The notes: generated by a model not told the origin, from the sequence alone. DNA of 64,000 nt from Phocaeicola vulgatus (GCA_022009975.1 CP091733.1:2338501-2402500), one strand, 5' to 3'. Shown: positions 49,627 through 61,220, numbered from the stretch's first letter. A program made the numbers and translations.

Positions 49627-52600
49627 ATGACGAAAATTTTAGGAATTGACACCGGGACAAATAGTCTTGGATGGGCTATTGTCGAAAAGCAAGCAGATAA
49701 TTATAATTTGCTTGACAAAGGTGTGAATATATTTCAAGAAGGAGTCAAAACAGAGAAAGGCATAGAATCTTCAAAGGCAGCAGAACGTACAGGACATAGA
49801 GCTACTCGTGTAAGATACTACCGCATAAAATTGCGCAAGATACGTTTGCTTCGCATATTGAGTGATAATCATTTATGTCCACCTATTTCACAAGAAGACC
49901 TTTCTGCCTGGCGACTAAAGAAAGTGTATCCAAAGAATGAATTGTTCATGCAATGGCAACGTACAGATGATGATAATGAGAAGACACCGTATGCTTATAG
50001 ACACAAATGTCTTCATGAGAAATTGGATTTGTCTAATATTACAGATAGATATATTTTAGGCAGAGCTTTTTATCATATTATTCAGCGCCGTGGTTTCTTG
50101 AGTAATAGAAAAGACCAAAGTGGAGATGATTCTGGTAAAGTAAAGGAAGGTATCAGTACCCTTACTCAAGAAATGAACGAAGCCGGTTATGAATATCTTG
50201 GTGATTATTTCTATGCTCTTTATAATAAGGGAGAGAAAATCCGCAAGCATTATACTGCACGTAATGAGCACTATCTTGCAGAGTTTAAAGCAATCTGTGC
50301 TAAACAGAATTTGGATGAAGAACTTACACAAAGCCTAGAAAAGGCTATTTTCGACCAAAGGCCTTTAAAGTCACAGAAAGGACAGGTTGGTAAGTGTGTG
50401 TTTGAGAAGAACAAGACAAAATGTCCTTCTTCACATCCCATGTACGAAGAGTTTAGAATGCTCACATTCATCAATAACATTAAGATCAAGACTCCTAATG
50501 ATGATGTATTACGCCCTCTTAATACTGGGGAGCGTGAAAACATTATGCCTTTATTCTTTCGCAAGTCGAAGAAGCAATTTGATTTTGAGGATATAGCCAA
50601 GAAATTGGCACCAAAGAAAATGTATGGTTTCTACAAAAAGGATGAAGATGTAGAAATGCCGTTCTTGTTCAATTATCCTATGGATACATCTGTGTCTGGC
50701 AGCCCCGTTAGTGCGGCGCTTAAAGATATATTTGGAGTTGATTGGATAGATGCTATTTGTGAAACATACACATTAGGCGAGGGTAAAAGTCGATTTGATA
50801 TAGTAAACGATATCTGGCATGCTTTGTATTTCTATTCAGACAAAGACAAACTTGCCGAGTTTGCTATAAACCGCCTGCAATTAACAGAGGAAGAAGCAAA
50901 AAAATTTAGTGAGATTTCTTTGCCGTCTGATTATGCCTCATTAAGCCTTAAGGCTATCTGCAAGATTCTTCCTTATCTAAGAAGAGGATTGATATACTCT
51001 CATGCTGTATTTTTGAGTAACTTATGCGAAGTCATGCCCAAATATGAGTGGAGCATAAAGGAAATGCGCGAGGCTATTATCGACAATATCATCATAGAGA
51101 TGAATAGATGTGACACCAAAGACAAACGCACTTTCGAGGTATGCATTAAAGAGTATTTGAAGGAGCAATACAATGTTTCAGATGATAGTCTGAAGAAGTT
51201 GTATCACCCTTCTATGATTGAGACATATCCAAGGGTGCAATACACTAATGAGCATGGTGTTTATCAACTTGGTTCTCCAAGAATAGATAGTGTTCGCAAT
51301 CCTATGGCTATGCGCTCTATGTTCAGATTGCGTAAATTAGTGAACCGTTTGCTTGCAGAAGGAAAGATAGATCAAAACACCGAGGTTCATATTGAGTTTG
51401 CACGTGAGCTGAATGATGCCAACAAACGAAATGCTATTGCTTTATTCGTAAAAGAGAACCAAAGCGCCAATGATGAGGCTCAAAAGAATATCATAGTACT
51501 GTTCAAGAATGAGACTGGAAAGGATATTGAACCTACAGACAAAGATATATTGAAATATGTTCTTTGGGAAGAGCAGAATCACATATGTCTTTATACGGGA
51601 AAGCAGATACGTATATCAGATTTCATTGGAACTAATCCGAAGTTTGATATTGAGCACACTATTCCTCGTAGTGTAGGTGGGGATAGTACAAAGATGAATT
51701 TGACGCTTTGTGATAGCCGTTTCAATAGAGAAGTAAAGAAAACCAAGTTGCCCGTAGAATTGCCAAACCATGACGAGATTATGGAGCGTATCAAGGAGTG
51801 GAAAAAGAAGTACGAGTTGCTTGACAGTCAAATACGCAAATAAGAAACAGTCTAAAGGAGCTACTACAAAAAAAAACAAAAAGATGATATAATAAGCAAA
51901 TGTCATCTATTGGAACTTCGTCGTGATTATTGGCGTGGTAAGTATGAGCGTTTCACAATGGAAAGTGTACCTGAAGGCTTTAGTCGTCGTCAAGGTACCG
52001 ACATTAGTGTGATTTCAAAGTATGCCCGTCTTTACTTGAAGTCACTATTCAATCGTGTCTATACCGTAAAGGCATTGCAACTTCTGACTTCAGAAAAATC
52101 TGGGGAATACAAGACATCTATAGCAAGAAAGAACGTGTCAATCATGTACATCATTGCATAGATGCCATTGTCATTGCATGTATTGGCTTGGATGAATATA
52201 ATAAGTTGGGCGCATACTATCATGACGAAGAAAACAATAAATGGTATGGCATGTCGAAGGCAACGTTCAAAAAGCCATGGGGCACATTTGTAGAGGATAT
52301 AAAGAAGATACAGGACGAAATCTTGGTATATCATTACACTCCCGACAACATGCCGAAGCAAGGACGAAGAAGAATTAAAATTGATGGTAAGAAGATTCTT
52401 TGTAAAGGTGATGCTGCAAGAGGTTCTTTGCATAATGACACTTATTATGGCGCTATTGAAAATGATAGTGCTGTTAAGTATGTAAAACGCATAGACTTAG
52501 CATCGATGAAAGAAAGCGATGTAAAGAATATTGTGGATGATACGGTTAGGGGAATTATTGAAGCTGCCATAAAGGAGAAAGGCTTTAAGGATGCAATGGC

Positions 52601-53256
52601 AAGTACAATATGGATGAATGAGGAAAAGCAGATACCGATTAAAGGTGAGATGCTACACACCCTCTGTCACCAAGCCATTGAATATTCGCAAACAACGTGA
52701 TGTCTCTACAAAAGAATACAAGCAGCAATATCATGTAGCCAATGATAGTAATTATTTGCTTGCAATGTATATTGGTACAGATAACAAGGGCAAGGAAAAA
52801 CGTGAGTTCGAAATTGTTAACATGCTCCAAGCCGCTCAATACTACAGAACAAGTAATGATAAAGAGGTGGTTGACAGACATATTGTGCCTATTAAGAGTG
52901 AGCATGATTATCCATTTGCTTATACCTTAAAGATAGGAACAATGGTTCTTCTTTATGAAAAATCGCCTAATGAAGTTTGGGAGGCTACAACCAAGGAAAG
53001 AAATAGACGTCTTTATAAGGTTACAGGTATGTCTGCAATGAGAATGAAAGGACGAAATGTAGACTATGCGACTATAAAATTATTACACAATGAAGAAGCT
53101 CGTCAAAGTAAAGATATAAAGGCAAAAAATGGAGAATACAAACAAGGTGAAGAACTCCGCCCGGCAATAATCATGCTTCATACGCAGCTGAATGCCCTTG
53201 TTCAAGGTTACGACTTTGAGATAAATGAACTTGGTGAAATAAAAAGACTTAGATAA
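49627..53256 (+). CDS. cas9: Cas9 nuclease, type II-C
   Basis: An RNA-guided DNA nuclease of about 1209 residues. RuvC-I is ILGIDTGTNSLGWAIVE, with the catalytic Asp. An arginine-rich bridge helix follows (RTGHRATRVRYYRIKLRKIR). RuvC-II is VHIEFARELNDANKR. The HNH domain is CLYTGKQIRISDF then FDIEHTIPRSVGG with its His, and RuvC-III is HVHHCIDAIVIACIG. All catalytic residues are present. Frameshifts near 51841, 51875, 52070 and 52640 lie partly in A runs. Because every domain is otherwise intact, I read them as consensus errors. Absence of cas4 or csn2 and the 1.2-kb-residue size place it in II-C. Confidence 0.93.
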
Positions 53257-53257
53257 T

Positions 53258-54141
53258 ATGATAAAGCAGACATTATTCTTCTCAACTCCGGTTTGTCTCT
53301 CGCTAAAGAATTCGCAACTTGTGATTTCTTGGAAAGATACTGATGAAAAGGTAACGCGCCCTATAGAAGATATAGGGTGTGTTGTCCTGGAAAGTCAAAT
53401 GATAAACATTACTTTACCGTTGCTCAACGAGTTGGTGAAGAATAATGTTGCTGTCGTTTTATGTGACAATAAAATGATGCCTACCGCAATGCTTCAAAGT
53501 TTGGATGCCAACACCACGCAATCTGAGAATTTCAAGTCTCAGATTGCTGTTAGCGAACCGATGAAAAACAAGCATGGAAACAAATAATTGAAGCTAAGAT
53601 AAAGAACCAATCTGCAGTTTTGGATACGTTTTGTAAAAACGGTAGCATTCTTAAACCTTTTTACGCTAACGTGAAAAGTGGTGATACTGACAATAGGGAA
53701 GGTATTGCAGCAAAAATATATTGGACACAACTGTTCGGTAAAGACTTCAAACGTGATAGGTGTGGAGATTCGCCAAATGTACTACTTAATTATGGATATT
53801 CCATTTTGCGCGCAGCAACAGCACGAGCGTTACTTGGTTCTGGGCTGTTGCCTAATCTTGGTATATTCCATAAAAGCAGATACAATGCTTTTCCGCTTGC
53901 TGATGATGTGATGGAGCCTTATCGTCCTTATGTGGATTCAATAGTCTTTAATCTTTATGCAGATGGTATTACGGAATTAAACAAGGATTCCAAAATGGAG
54001 ATAATGCGGCTTTTAGGTTGTGACGTAAATATAGGCAAGGTAATGCGTCCGCTACAGATTGCATTGACTTTTACGACAGCTTCTCTTGTTAAGTATTATG
54101 CTGGTGAAATTAAGAAAATATCACTTCCCTTTATCTTATGA
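53258..54141 (+). CDS. cas1: CRISPR integrase Cas1
   Basis: A protein of about 294 residues that inserts new spacers together with Cas2. Metal-binding residues are seen in DNREGIAAKIYWTQLFG (Glu), FHKSRYNAFPLADDVMEPYR (His and acidic residue), typical of Cas1 in type II systems. It starts one base after the cas9 stop. A single shift near 53572 splits it after MKNK and is likely an error. Its stop overlaps the cas2 start by four bases. Confidence 0.94.
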
Positions 54142-54500
54142 CAGAATACAGACTTAATGCATATCATATTATGTGGTTATTTGTGTTTTTTGATTTGCCG
54201 GTTTCTACCAAAAAAGAAATGAAGGCAGCTGCACTTTTCCGTAAGAATTTGGAAAAAGACGGCTTTTCTATGATGCAGTTTTCTGTTTATATACGGCATT
54301 GTGCATCAAGAGAAAGTTTGGATGTGCATGTGAGAAGAGTGAAGGCATTATTGCCAGAAACAGGAAAGGTTAGCATCCTAAGTGTTACAGACAAGCAATA
54401 TGGTGATATCTATAATTTCTGGGGCAAGCCAAAGAGCATTAAAAAGAGTAAAATCACTCAGAAAGTAATTGGCGCACCCATTCAATTGGAATTTTTTTAA
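54138..54500 (+). CDS. cas2: CRISPR adaptation protein Cas2
   Basis: A 120-residue protein. The ferredoxin-like fold begins with MWLFVFFDLPVSTKKEMKAA, where the Asp after FF is the conserved family residue. FSVYIRHCASRESLDVHVRR and KVSILSVTDKQYG follow. It works with Cas1 as the integration complex. The frame is intact, and it overlaps cas1 by four bases. Confidence 0.95.
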   Translation: MTEYRLNAYHIMWLFVFFDLPVSTKKEMKAAALFRKNLEKDGFSMMQFSVYIRHCASRESLDVHVRRVKALLPETGKVSILSVTDKQYGDIYNFWGKPKSIKKSKITQKVIGAPIQLEFF

Positions 54501-54508
54501 TACTTTTG
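54501..54508 (+). promoter_or_regulatory. -7 box in the CRISPR leader
   Basis: TACTTTTG directly follows the cas2 stop and fits TAnnTTTG. It could drive pre-crRNA across the 92-bp AT-rich leader into the array. No -33 element is evident. Confidence 0.45.
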
Positions 54509-54592
54509 TAGCGTAATACTTCTTACACGGCGATTTCTTATAACAAAATAAGAACTATAATATATTGGTTCTCTGATATTTAAAAGTTATAG

Positions 54593-57500
54593 GTTGTGGT
54601 TTGATGTAGGAATCAAAAGATATACAACGTATTCAGAAGTCTATAAACGATTGAATAAGTTGTGGTTTGATGTAGGAATCAAAAGATATACAACACATCT
54701 CTTTGAGGAGAATCCTTGTAACGAGTTGTGGTTTGATGTAGGAATCAAAAGATATACAACCGGACGCTGAAACGCCCTGCTTCTTGCCCGGTTGTGGTTT
54801 GATGTAGGAATCAAAAGATATACAACGTCAATTAAGTCAGATAATACAGACACAACGTTGTGGTTTGATGTAGGAATCAAAAGATATACAACGTCAGCAG
54901 GTAAAAAGTTATCGCTATAGGTGTTGTGGTTTGATGTAGGAATCAAAAGATATACAACCATTTTTCTGACAATATTGATACCAAGGACGTTGTGGTTTGA
55001 TGTAGGAATCAAAAGATATACAACAATCTTTGAGTTTCGAGAAAAGCGTTAACGTTGTGGTTTGATGTAGGAATCAAAAGATATACAACCGCAACGCTGT
55101 CAAAAGCAGAATCAGAAGGTTGTGGTTTGATGTAGGAATCAAAAGATATACAACATATCCGAAGGAGTTACAGCGAGACCAGAGTTGTGGTTTGATGTAG
55201 GAATCAAAAGATATACAACTGTTAAGAACACGATAGACGATAGAATAAGTTGTGGTTTGATGTAGGAATCAAAAGATATACAACCTTTGATAACCTAAAA
55301 AGCACCTTACAAAGTTGTGGTTTGATGTAGGAATCAAAAGATATACAACTCATTATATGTAGCATCATCCACGTATAAGTTGTGGTTTGATGTAGGAATC
55401 AAAAGATATACAACTGTTAAGAACTCTATAAACTATAGAATAAGTTGTGGTTTGATGTAGGAATCAAAAGATATACAACTCCTCGTCTGCAAAATAAAAG
55501 GCGTGCGAAGTTGTGGTTTGATGTAGGAATCAAAAGATATACAACACCTTTCATTGCTTTACCACCTATATACATGTTGTGGTTTGATGTAGGAATCAAA
55601 AGATATACAACTTAGGAACAGAATCAAAACCGGGCAAGTCGTTGTGGTTTGATGTAGGAATCAAAAGATATACAACATTACCTTCAATTTTCAAGTTCTC
55701 GTTTTGTTGTGGTTTGATGTAGGAATCAAAAGATATACAACTTGAGTTGATAATCCAAGTTATCAACAAAGTTGTGGTTTGATGTAGGAATCAAAAGATA
55801 TACAACGACGGTGTTACAAGTGATATTGCGAGTAAGTTGTGGTTTGATGTAGGAATCAAAAGATATACAACGCACGAAAAGGATACGCAGACAATTTGAT
55901 GTTGTGGTTTGATGTAGGAATCAAAAGATATACAACATCGCAAGAAAACTTATCTTTAACCAACTTGTTGTGGTTTGATGTAGGAATCAAAAGATATACA
56001 ACCCTTCGTAACCTCATTGTTATTTCATACCGTTGTGGTTTGATGTAGGAATCAAAAGATATACAACTCGTTTTTCTTCTGGTTGAAGAGAAGAAGAGTT
56101 GTGGTTTGATGTAGGAATCAAAAGATATACAACTATCAAAAGGCAGTGTTGAGCGGATGGATGGTTGTGGTTTGATGTAGGAATCAAAAGATATACAACT
56201 TGTTTTTAATATTACGGATATAAGCATTGTTGTGGTTTGATGTAGGAATCAAAAGATATACAACAAATCCAATTCATGTAATCTTTCCACAAAGTTGTGG
56301 TTTGATGTAGGAATCAAAAGATATACAACCCTCTTCCGACAAGGCTTTCAAGCAGTTCGTTGTGGTTTGATGTAGGAATCAAAAGATATACAACAGATGC
56401 CGTCAATCTTTTCCCCTTGCTGCGTTGTGGTTTGATGTAGGAATCAAAAGATATACAACTATGTTCTATACCGTAATAATCAAGACGTGTTGTGGTTTGA
56501 TGTAGGAATCAAAAGATATACAACTGTTCGGAAATAGAACTGCCGGGGGGGGGTGTTGTGGTTTGATGTAGGAATCAAAAGATATACAACTTTTCGGCGG
56601 TGTATGCGGCTATCCGCCTAGTTGTGGTTTGATGTAGGAATCAAAAGATATACAACAATGTCCGTTTTTTCATAAGGCGAAAAGGTGTTGTGGTTTGATG
56701 TAGGAATCAAAAGATATACAACAAGATGTTTTGACGGACAACAAAGGGGCAGTTGTGGTTTGATGTAGGAATCAAAAGATATACAACTATGTACCTAATT
56801 GTGTCTTATCACCAAGGTTGTGGTTTGATGTAGGAATCAAAAGATATACAACCCGGTATAAGTAGCATCATCCACGTAAAGGTTGTGGTTTGATGTAGGA
56901 ATCAAAAGATATACAACGACGTTACGAAAATCGTTAATCGAAATACCGTTGTGGTTTGATGTAGGAATCAAAAGATATACAACGCAATAGCATTAACCCA
57001 ACCTACCACAGGGTTGTGGTTTGATGTAGGAATCAAAAGATATACAACAATCATAAACACGATAGACAATTGAATAGGTTGTGGTTTGATGTAGGAATCA
57101 AAAGATATACAACCAAATGGCAAGACTATAGGTAGTGTACTGGTTGTGGTTTGATGTAGGAATCAAAAGATATACAACCGTGTTTTTTTGGGTAATACTT
57201 AGTAAAAGTTGTGGTTTGATGTAGGAATCAAAAGATATACAACTCATAAACGAAGCGAAACCTGAAGACTTTGTTGTGGTTTGATGTAGGAATCAAAAGA
57301 TATACAACAAGAATCTTATAAATCAAACATTTAACGGGTTGTGGTTTGATGTAGGAATCAAAAGATATACAACTGGACTTTGGCGGTCTGCTCTTTGTTG
57401 CTGTTGTGGTTTGATGTAGGAATCAAAAGATATACAACCTCGAAGATTCGAAGGGCGACAAAGGGGCAGTTGTGGTTTGATGTAGGAATCAAAAGATATA

Positions 57501-58748
57501 CAACCATATACAGAGGAATAGTCTCACCGTAGTTGTTGTGGTTTGATGTAGGAATCAAAAGATATACAACTCGCGCAAAACTTGGACGGACCTTCAGATG
57601 GTTGTGGTTTGATGTAGGAATCAAAAGATATACAACTAATACTTTTCATATCATTCTAATTTAGGGTTGTGGTTTGATGTAGGAATCAAAAGATATACAA
57701 CAAAAGGGAAGATGTGCAGGAACTGAAATAGTTGTGGTTTGATGTAGGAATCAAAAGATATACAACAACATCTTTATTAAAAGAACGATAAACAAGTTGT
57801 GGTTTGATGTAGGAATCAAAAGATATACAACAGCAAGCTGCTTGGAGATTGGCACGCTGAGTTGTGGTTTGATGTAGGAATCAAAAGATATACAACGAGA
57901 TGCCGTCAATCTTTCCCCCCTGCTGCGTTGTGGTTTGATGTAGGAATCAAAAGATATACAACCGGAGATAGAACTGCCTTTTGAGGAATGCGTTGTGGTT
58001 TGATGTAGGAATCAAAAGATATACAACGACACGGTTGTCCAAGCTGTGCACCTCCGAGTTGTGGTTTGATGTAGGAATCAAAAGATATACAACGCTCGAA
58101 AAAGAGATAGCGTTATACAGAGAGTTGTGGTTTGATGTAGGAATCAAAAGATATACAACGTATCGTCGTCGCTCAAGCTTATCGAGGCGGTTGTGGTTTG
58201 ATGTAGGAATCAAAAGATATACAACCAAATGCCAACACGCAGCGCATCATCGACGTTGTGGTTTGATGTAGGAATCAAAAGATATACAACACCTTTTCAG
58301 CTTTCATAATTCTTGATAAAGTTGTGGTTTGATGTAGGAATCAAAAGATATACAACTTAACATGATTTTATCAGGTGGTTATTTTGTTGTGGTTTGATGT
58401 AGGAATCAAAAGATATACAACTGTGGCAAACGTAATATATAGCGTTTGTAGTTGTGGTTTGATGTAGGAATCAAAAGATATACAACTCCATGAGCAGTAT
58501 TTAACCCGTATCAAGGTTGTGGTTTGATGTAGGAATCAAAAGATATACAACGCCCAACGCTCCGGCAAGGTCGCCAAGACGGTTGTGGTTTGATGTAGGA
58601 ATCAAAAGATATACAACTCATCTGCTTAAGGTACGACACTTGACGCGTTGTGGTTTGATGTAGGAATCAAAAGATATACAACTGTGCGTGACGACATAGA
58701 CCACGACACAGGGTTGTGGTTTGATGTAGGAATCAAAAGATATACAAC
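54593..58748 (+). CRISPR. CRISPR array, 64 repeats and 63 spacers
   Basis: I count 64 copies of a 36-bp repeat that begins GTTGTGGTTTGATGTAGG and ends AAAGATATACAAC, all apparently identical, including the last. Spacers are 29 or 30 nt. The ends of the repeat (GTTGT and ACAAC) are inverted. The leader side is toward cas2, and the tracrRNA anti-repeat implies plus-strand transcription. Several spacers fall into related groups (see findings). Open frames encoding repeated IPTSNHN-type peptides in the array are artefacts. Confidence 0.98.
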
Positions 58749-58749
58749 G

Positions 58750-59277
58750 GAGAGACTGCGGCATCAACCGCCAAACTTTACGACTTATTTCCTTTTCATT
58801 GCTTGGCGAGTCCGTTTTTATAAGCCATTCTAAGAGCTTCTTGAATTCTGAATTCGTTTCTAATCCAACTTGAGGTATTTGAATTGGTTCTATAGCCTGT
58901 ACACTTAAAAGCAAATCGCCAGTGCCTGCCTTTGGAGCATCTTTAACCCAAATCGGTCATTAGCGATTTTTTTCATGCAAAAAGAAAGTGAATAGCAACT
59001 TATAGCCGTCATTATAGCATCTATATGCTAATATAACACATTGTTTTCAGCCTTTTTAAGACAAAAAGAAAGCGAAATTTTCTAATGACCGATTTGGGTT
59101 TAATACACAACATATAAATTCAATATTCTCACCTGTAGCAAAGCAAGTGCTATCAAGCCCTAAAGTTTCATTGTCATTATAACAGAAACGAAGAATAGAA
59201 CCTACTCTTTTCCAAAGAATTTTTGGCTTAGAAAAATCCTCCAAATAAAAGCCTTTTCATATATTTTGTCTTCCATG
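58750..59277 (-). pseudogene. Restriction-modification specificity-domain fragment split by a MITE
   Basis: Upstream of the insertion the minus strand encodes EDFSKPKILWKRVGSILRFC and GLDSTCFATGENIEFICCVL, typical of the TaqI-like specificity domain of type IIG and N6-adenine methylases. Beyond it comes WVKDAPKAGTGDLLLSVQAI followed by EPIQIPQVGLETNSEFKKLL. The methylase core is missing and the reading runs into the CRISPR array. About 15-20 residues around the insertion also seem lost, and one T is missing near 59250. It is a relic of an older defence gene at the trailing end of the array. Confidence 0.65.
58946..59099. mobile_element. 154-bp MITE-like insertion
   Basis: The ends are perfect 18-bp inverted repeats (ACCCAAATCGGTCATTAG and its complement), flanked by TTA on both sides as a 3-bp target duplication (58943-58945 and 59100-59102). 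No coding frame lies within. It interrupts the restriction-modification relic. Confidence 0.8.
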
Positions 59278-59324
59278 GACGATAATTTTGTATCGATTAC
59301 ATCTTTCATAAACGATAAAATATG

Positions 59325-59332
59325 TATCTTTG
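59325..59332 (+). promoter_or_regulatory. -7 box of DUF4143 ATPase 2
   Basis: TATCTTTG lies 31 bp before the start codon. A TTTC at 59304-59307 is a possible -33 element. Confidence 0.55.
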
Positions 59333-59363
59333 CAACAGTTTTTAGTATTGGCATGAATAGAAT

Positions 59364-60619
59364 ATGACAAAAGATTTAATAAAATTGCTTATCTCTGAAT
59401 ATCAAGCATACGTATCACAAGTAGAACTCATTCCTCGTAATGTGGAACTTGTGGACGGACTTAATTATGTGTTTGTTGGATTGAGGCATGCTGGAAAATC
59501 TTACTTGATGTTCCAACGCATAGCACAATTGATAGAGCAAGGGCATAAGAAAGAGGAAATATTATATTTCAATTTTGAGGATGACCGAATAGATTCTTTA
59601 GATGTCAAAGACCTTGACTTGATAAAAACGTGCTATGAAGAGATGTATGATTCTCGTCCAATATTCTTCTTGGATGAGATACAATTGGTTGATAGATGGG
59701 AAAAGTTTGCTCGTAGGTTAGCAGACCAAAAATATCAAGTATATATCACTGGCAGCAATGCCAAAATGCTGAGTAGTGAGATTGCCACTACGCTTGGCGG
59801 CAGATATATGATACATGAAGTGTATCCTTATTCCTTCCAAGAGTATTTGAATGCCAATGGTATTGATATACATGAAAAGAACGCAATATTTGCGTTCGGA
59901 AAACAGATTGTAAAGTTGGCAAACACTTATTTTCAACATGGTGGTTTGCCTGAAACGGTAGGTATGAAAGAACCTCGTTCATGGATGAGCAATCTGTTTA
60001 GTAAAATATTCTTTGGCGACTTAGTTGCAAGATACAGGATACGCAACGATTACGCATTGCGTGTGATGATACGCAAGATGGCTGAGAGTGTAAAGCAACC
60101 TCTTTCATATAACAGAATTGCAAGCATCGTCAGTAGTACAGGCAAAAAATTAAGTACAGACGCAGCGATAGACTATGTAGAATATATGACTGAAACTTGG
60201 CTCATACTGCCCTACGAGAATCTATATGGAAAGTTGCAGGATAAGGAATCGAACCGCAAATATTATTTCACGGATAACGGTTTGCTGCATCTTTCCTTGT
60301 TGATGCCAATACTTCCTTGCTTGAAAATATTGTAGCGGTAACGCTCAGACGCAAATATGGTGATGGAAGTTATTTTTGGAATAGTAAGAATGCTGAAGTG
60401 GATTTTGTTGTTCCAGAAGAGGGCTTGGCAGTACAAGTGTCATATTCAATGGCTGATGCTGACACTTTCAAGCGTGAAACAGATGGTCTATTAAAACTAC
60501 ATTCTGTTCAACCAATCAACAAAATGATAGTTGTTACCATGGAAGAAGAGAGCATCGTTGAAAAAGATGGATACCATATAGAACTCGTTTCTTTATGGAA
60601 ATGGCTGCTTAGGTTCTAA
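59364..60619 (+). CDS. AAA-type ATPase with DUF4143 domain (2)
   Basis: A protein of about 418 residues of the AAA_14/DUF4143 type, distinct in sequence from the one at 47665. It starts MTKDLIKLLISEYQAYVSQV. Walker A is VFVGLRHAGKSYLM and Walker B RPIFFLDEIQLV, with YITGSNAKML as sensor region. The C-terminus includes YFWNSKNAEVDFVVPEEG, a nuclease-like D-(x)n-VxFVV pattern. A lost T near 60293 splits the frame, so that LHLFLVDANTSLLENIVAVT is interrupted. Its function is unknown. Its place after the CRISPR array may be accidental. Confidence 0.83.
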
Positions 60620-60643
60620 CATATGGATATTTACTGAATATCC

Positions 60644-60997
60644 CTAAGTAGTTCTCGTATAAGTGTTTCTTTTCCGTGTAACTTGTATTTCTCGATAATT
60701 GTCTTTGATAGTCCACACACGACTTTCTCTTGTCATGCAGATATTCAATATTTCCATAATCATGAACAAGTTGCGACCTAGGCGGGAAAGCTCCGCACAA
60801 ATGATGAGGTCATCTTTTTGTACTCGCTTTAGAAGCTTTCCCAGCTCTCGCTTGTTATACGCTTTCATTCCACTGATAGTTTCCTCTATCCATCCATCAA
60901 TCACGAGTTTGTTGCAATCGCAGAATTTGTTAATCTCAAAGCGTTGGTTCTCTACTGTCTGTTTGTCGCTGCTGACTCTGATGTAACCGTAAATCAT
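60644..60997 (-). pseudogene. Serine recombinase (resolvase type), truncated
   Basis: The 117 residues comprise most of a resolvase catalytic domain, with the nucleophile Ser in MIYGYIRVSSDKQTVENQRF and the arginine-bearing ICAELSRLGRNLFM. After WTIKDNYRE the expected long E-helix and HTH domain are absent. It ends in an unrelated tail and cannot be complete, though a consensus error cannot be excluded. It lies at the right edge of the defence island and may be what remains of the enzyme that moved part of it. Confidence 0.75.
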
Positions 60998-61083
60998 AAT
61001 TGTCTATTTGAATTTCTATTATAATGGAGCCTCATTTATTTGCTTTATTATGAATAGTAGGCTCATTTATTAGAAATACTGCT

Positions 61084-61177
61084 GGCTAACTTCTTACTGC
61101 CAAGAATCAATTTTTAATGCCATTTTAACGCCGTTAAAACACCATTAAAACGCTGTTTTAAGATTCCATGTAAACTA
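61084..61177 (+). repeat. 92-bp direct repeat, right copy (contains 11-bp array)
   Basis: Nearly identical to 46923-47014, differing mainly by single bases in T and A runs. It has 11-bp units at 61116, 61127, 61138 and 61149. Confidence 0.85.
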
Positions 61178-61220
61178 ATGGACTAATTTTAACGGTTCTA
61201 ATGTTTGATTGTAATGTTTG

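Noticed and set aside
49627..54141. Split cas9 and cas1 as genuinely inactivated or as a multi-subunit Cas9
   Set aside because: Breaks are single-base shifts like those in essential genes of this window, and the joined proteins keep every catalytic motif.
54641..58271. Long open frames across the CRISPR array encoding repeated IPTSNHN or WFDVGIKRYTT peptides
   Set aside because: They are translations of the repeat and spacers, with repeat length 36 divisible by three and no start signals.
54593..58748. Self-targeting spacers against this window
   Set aside because: By eye I found no spacer matching sequence outside the array, though a full search could not be run.
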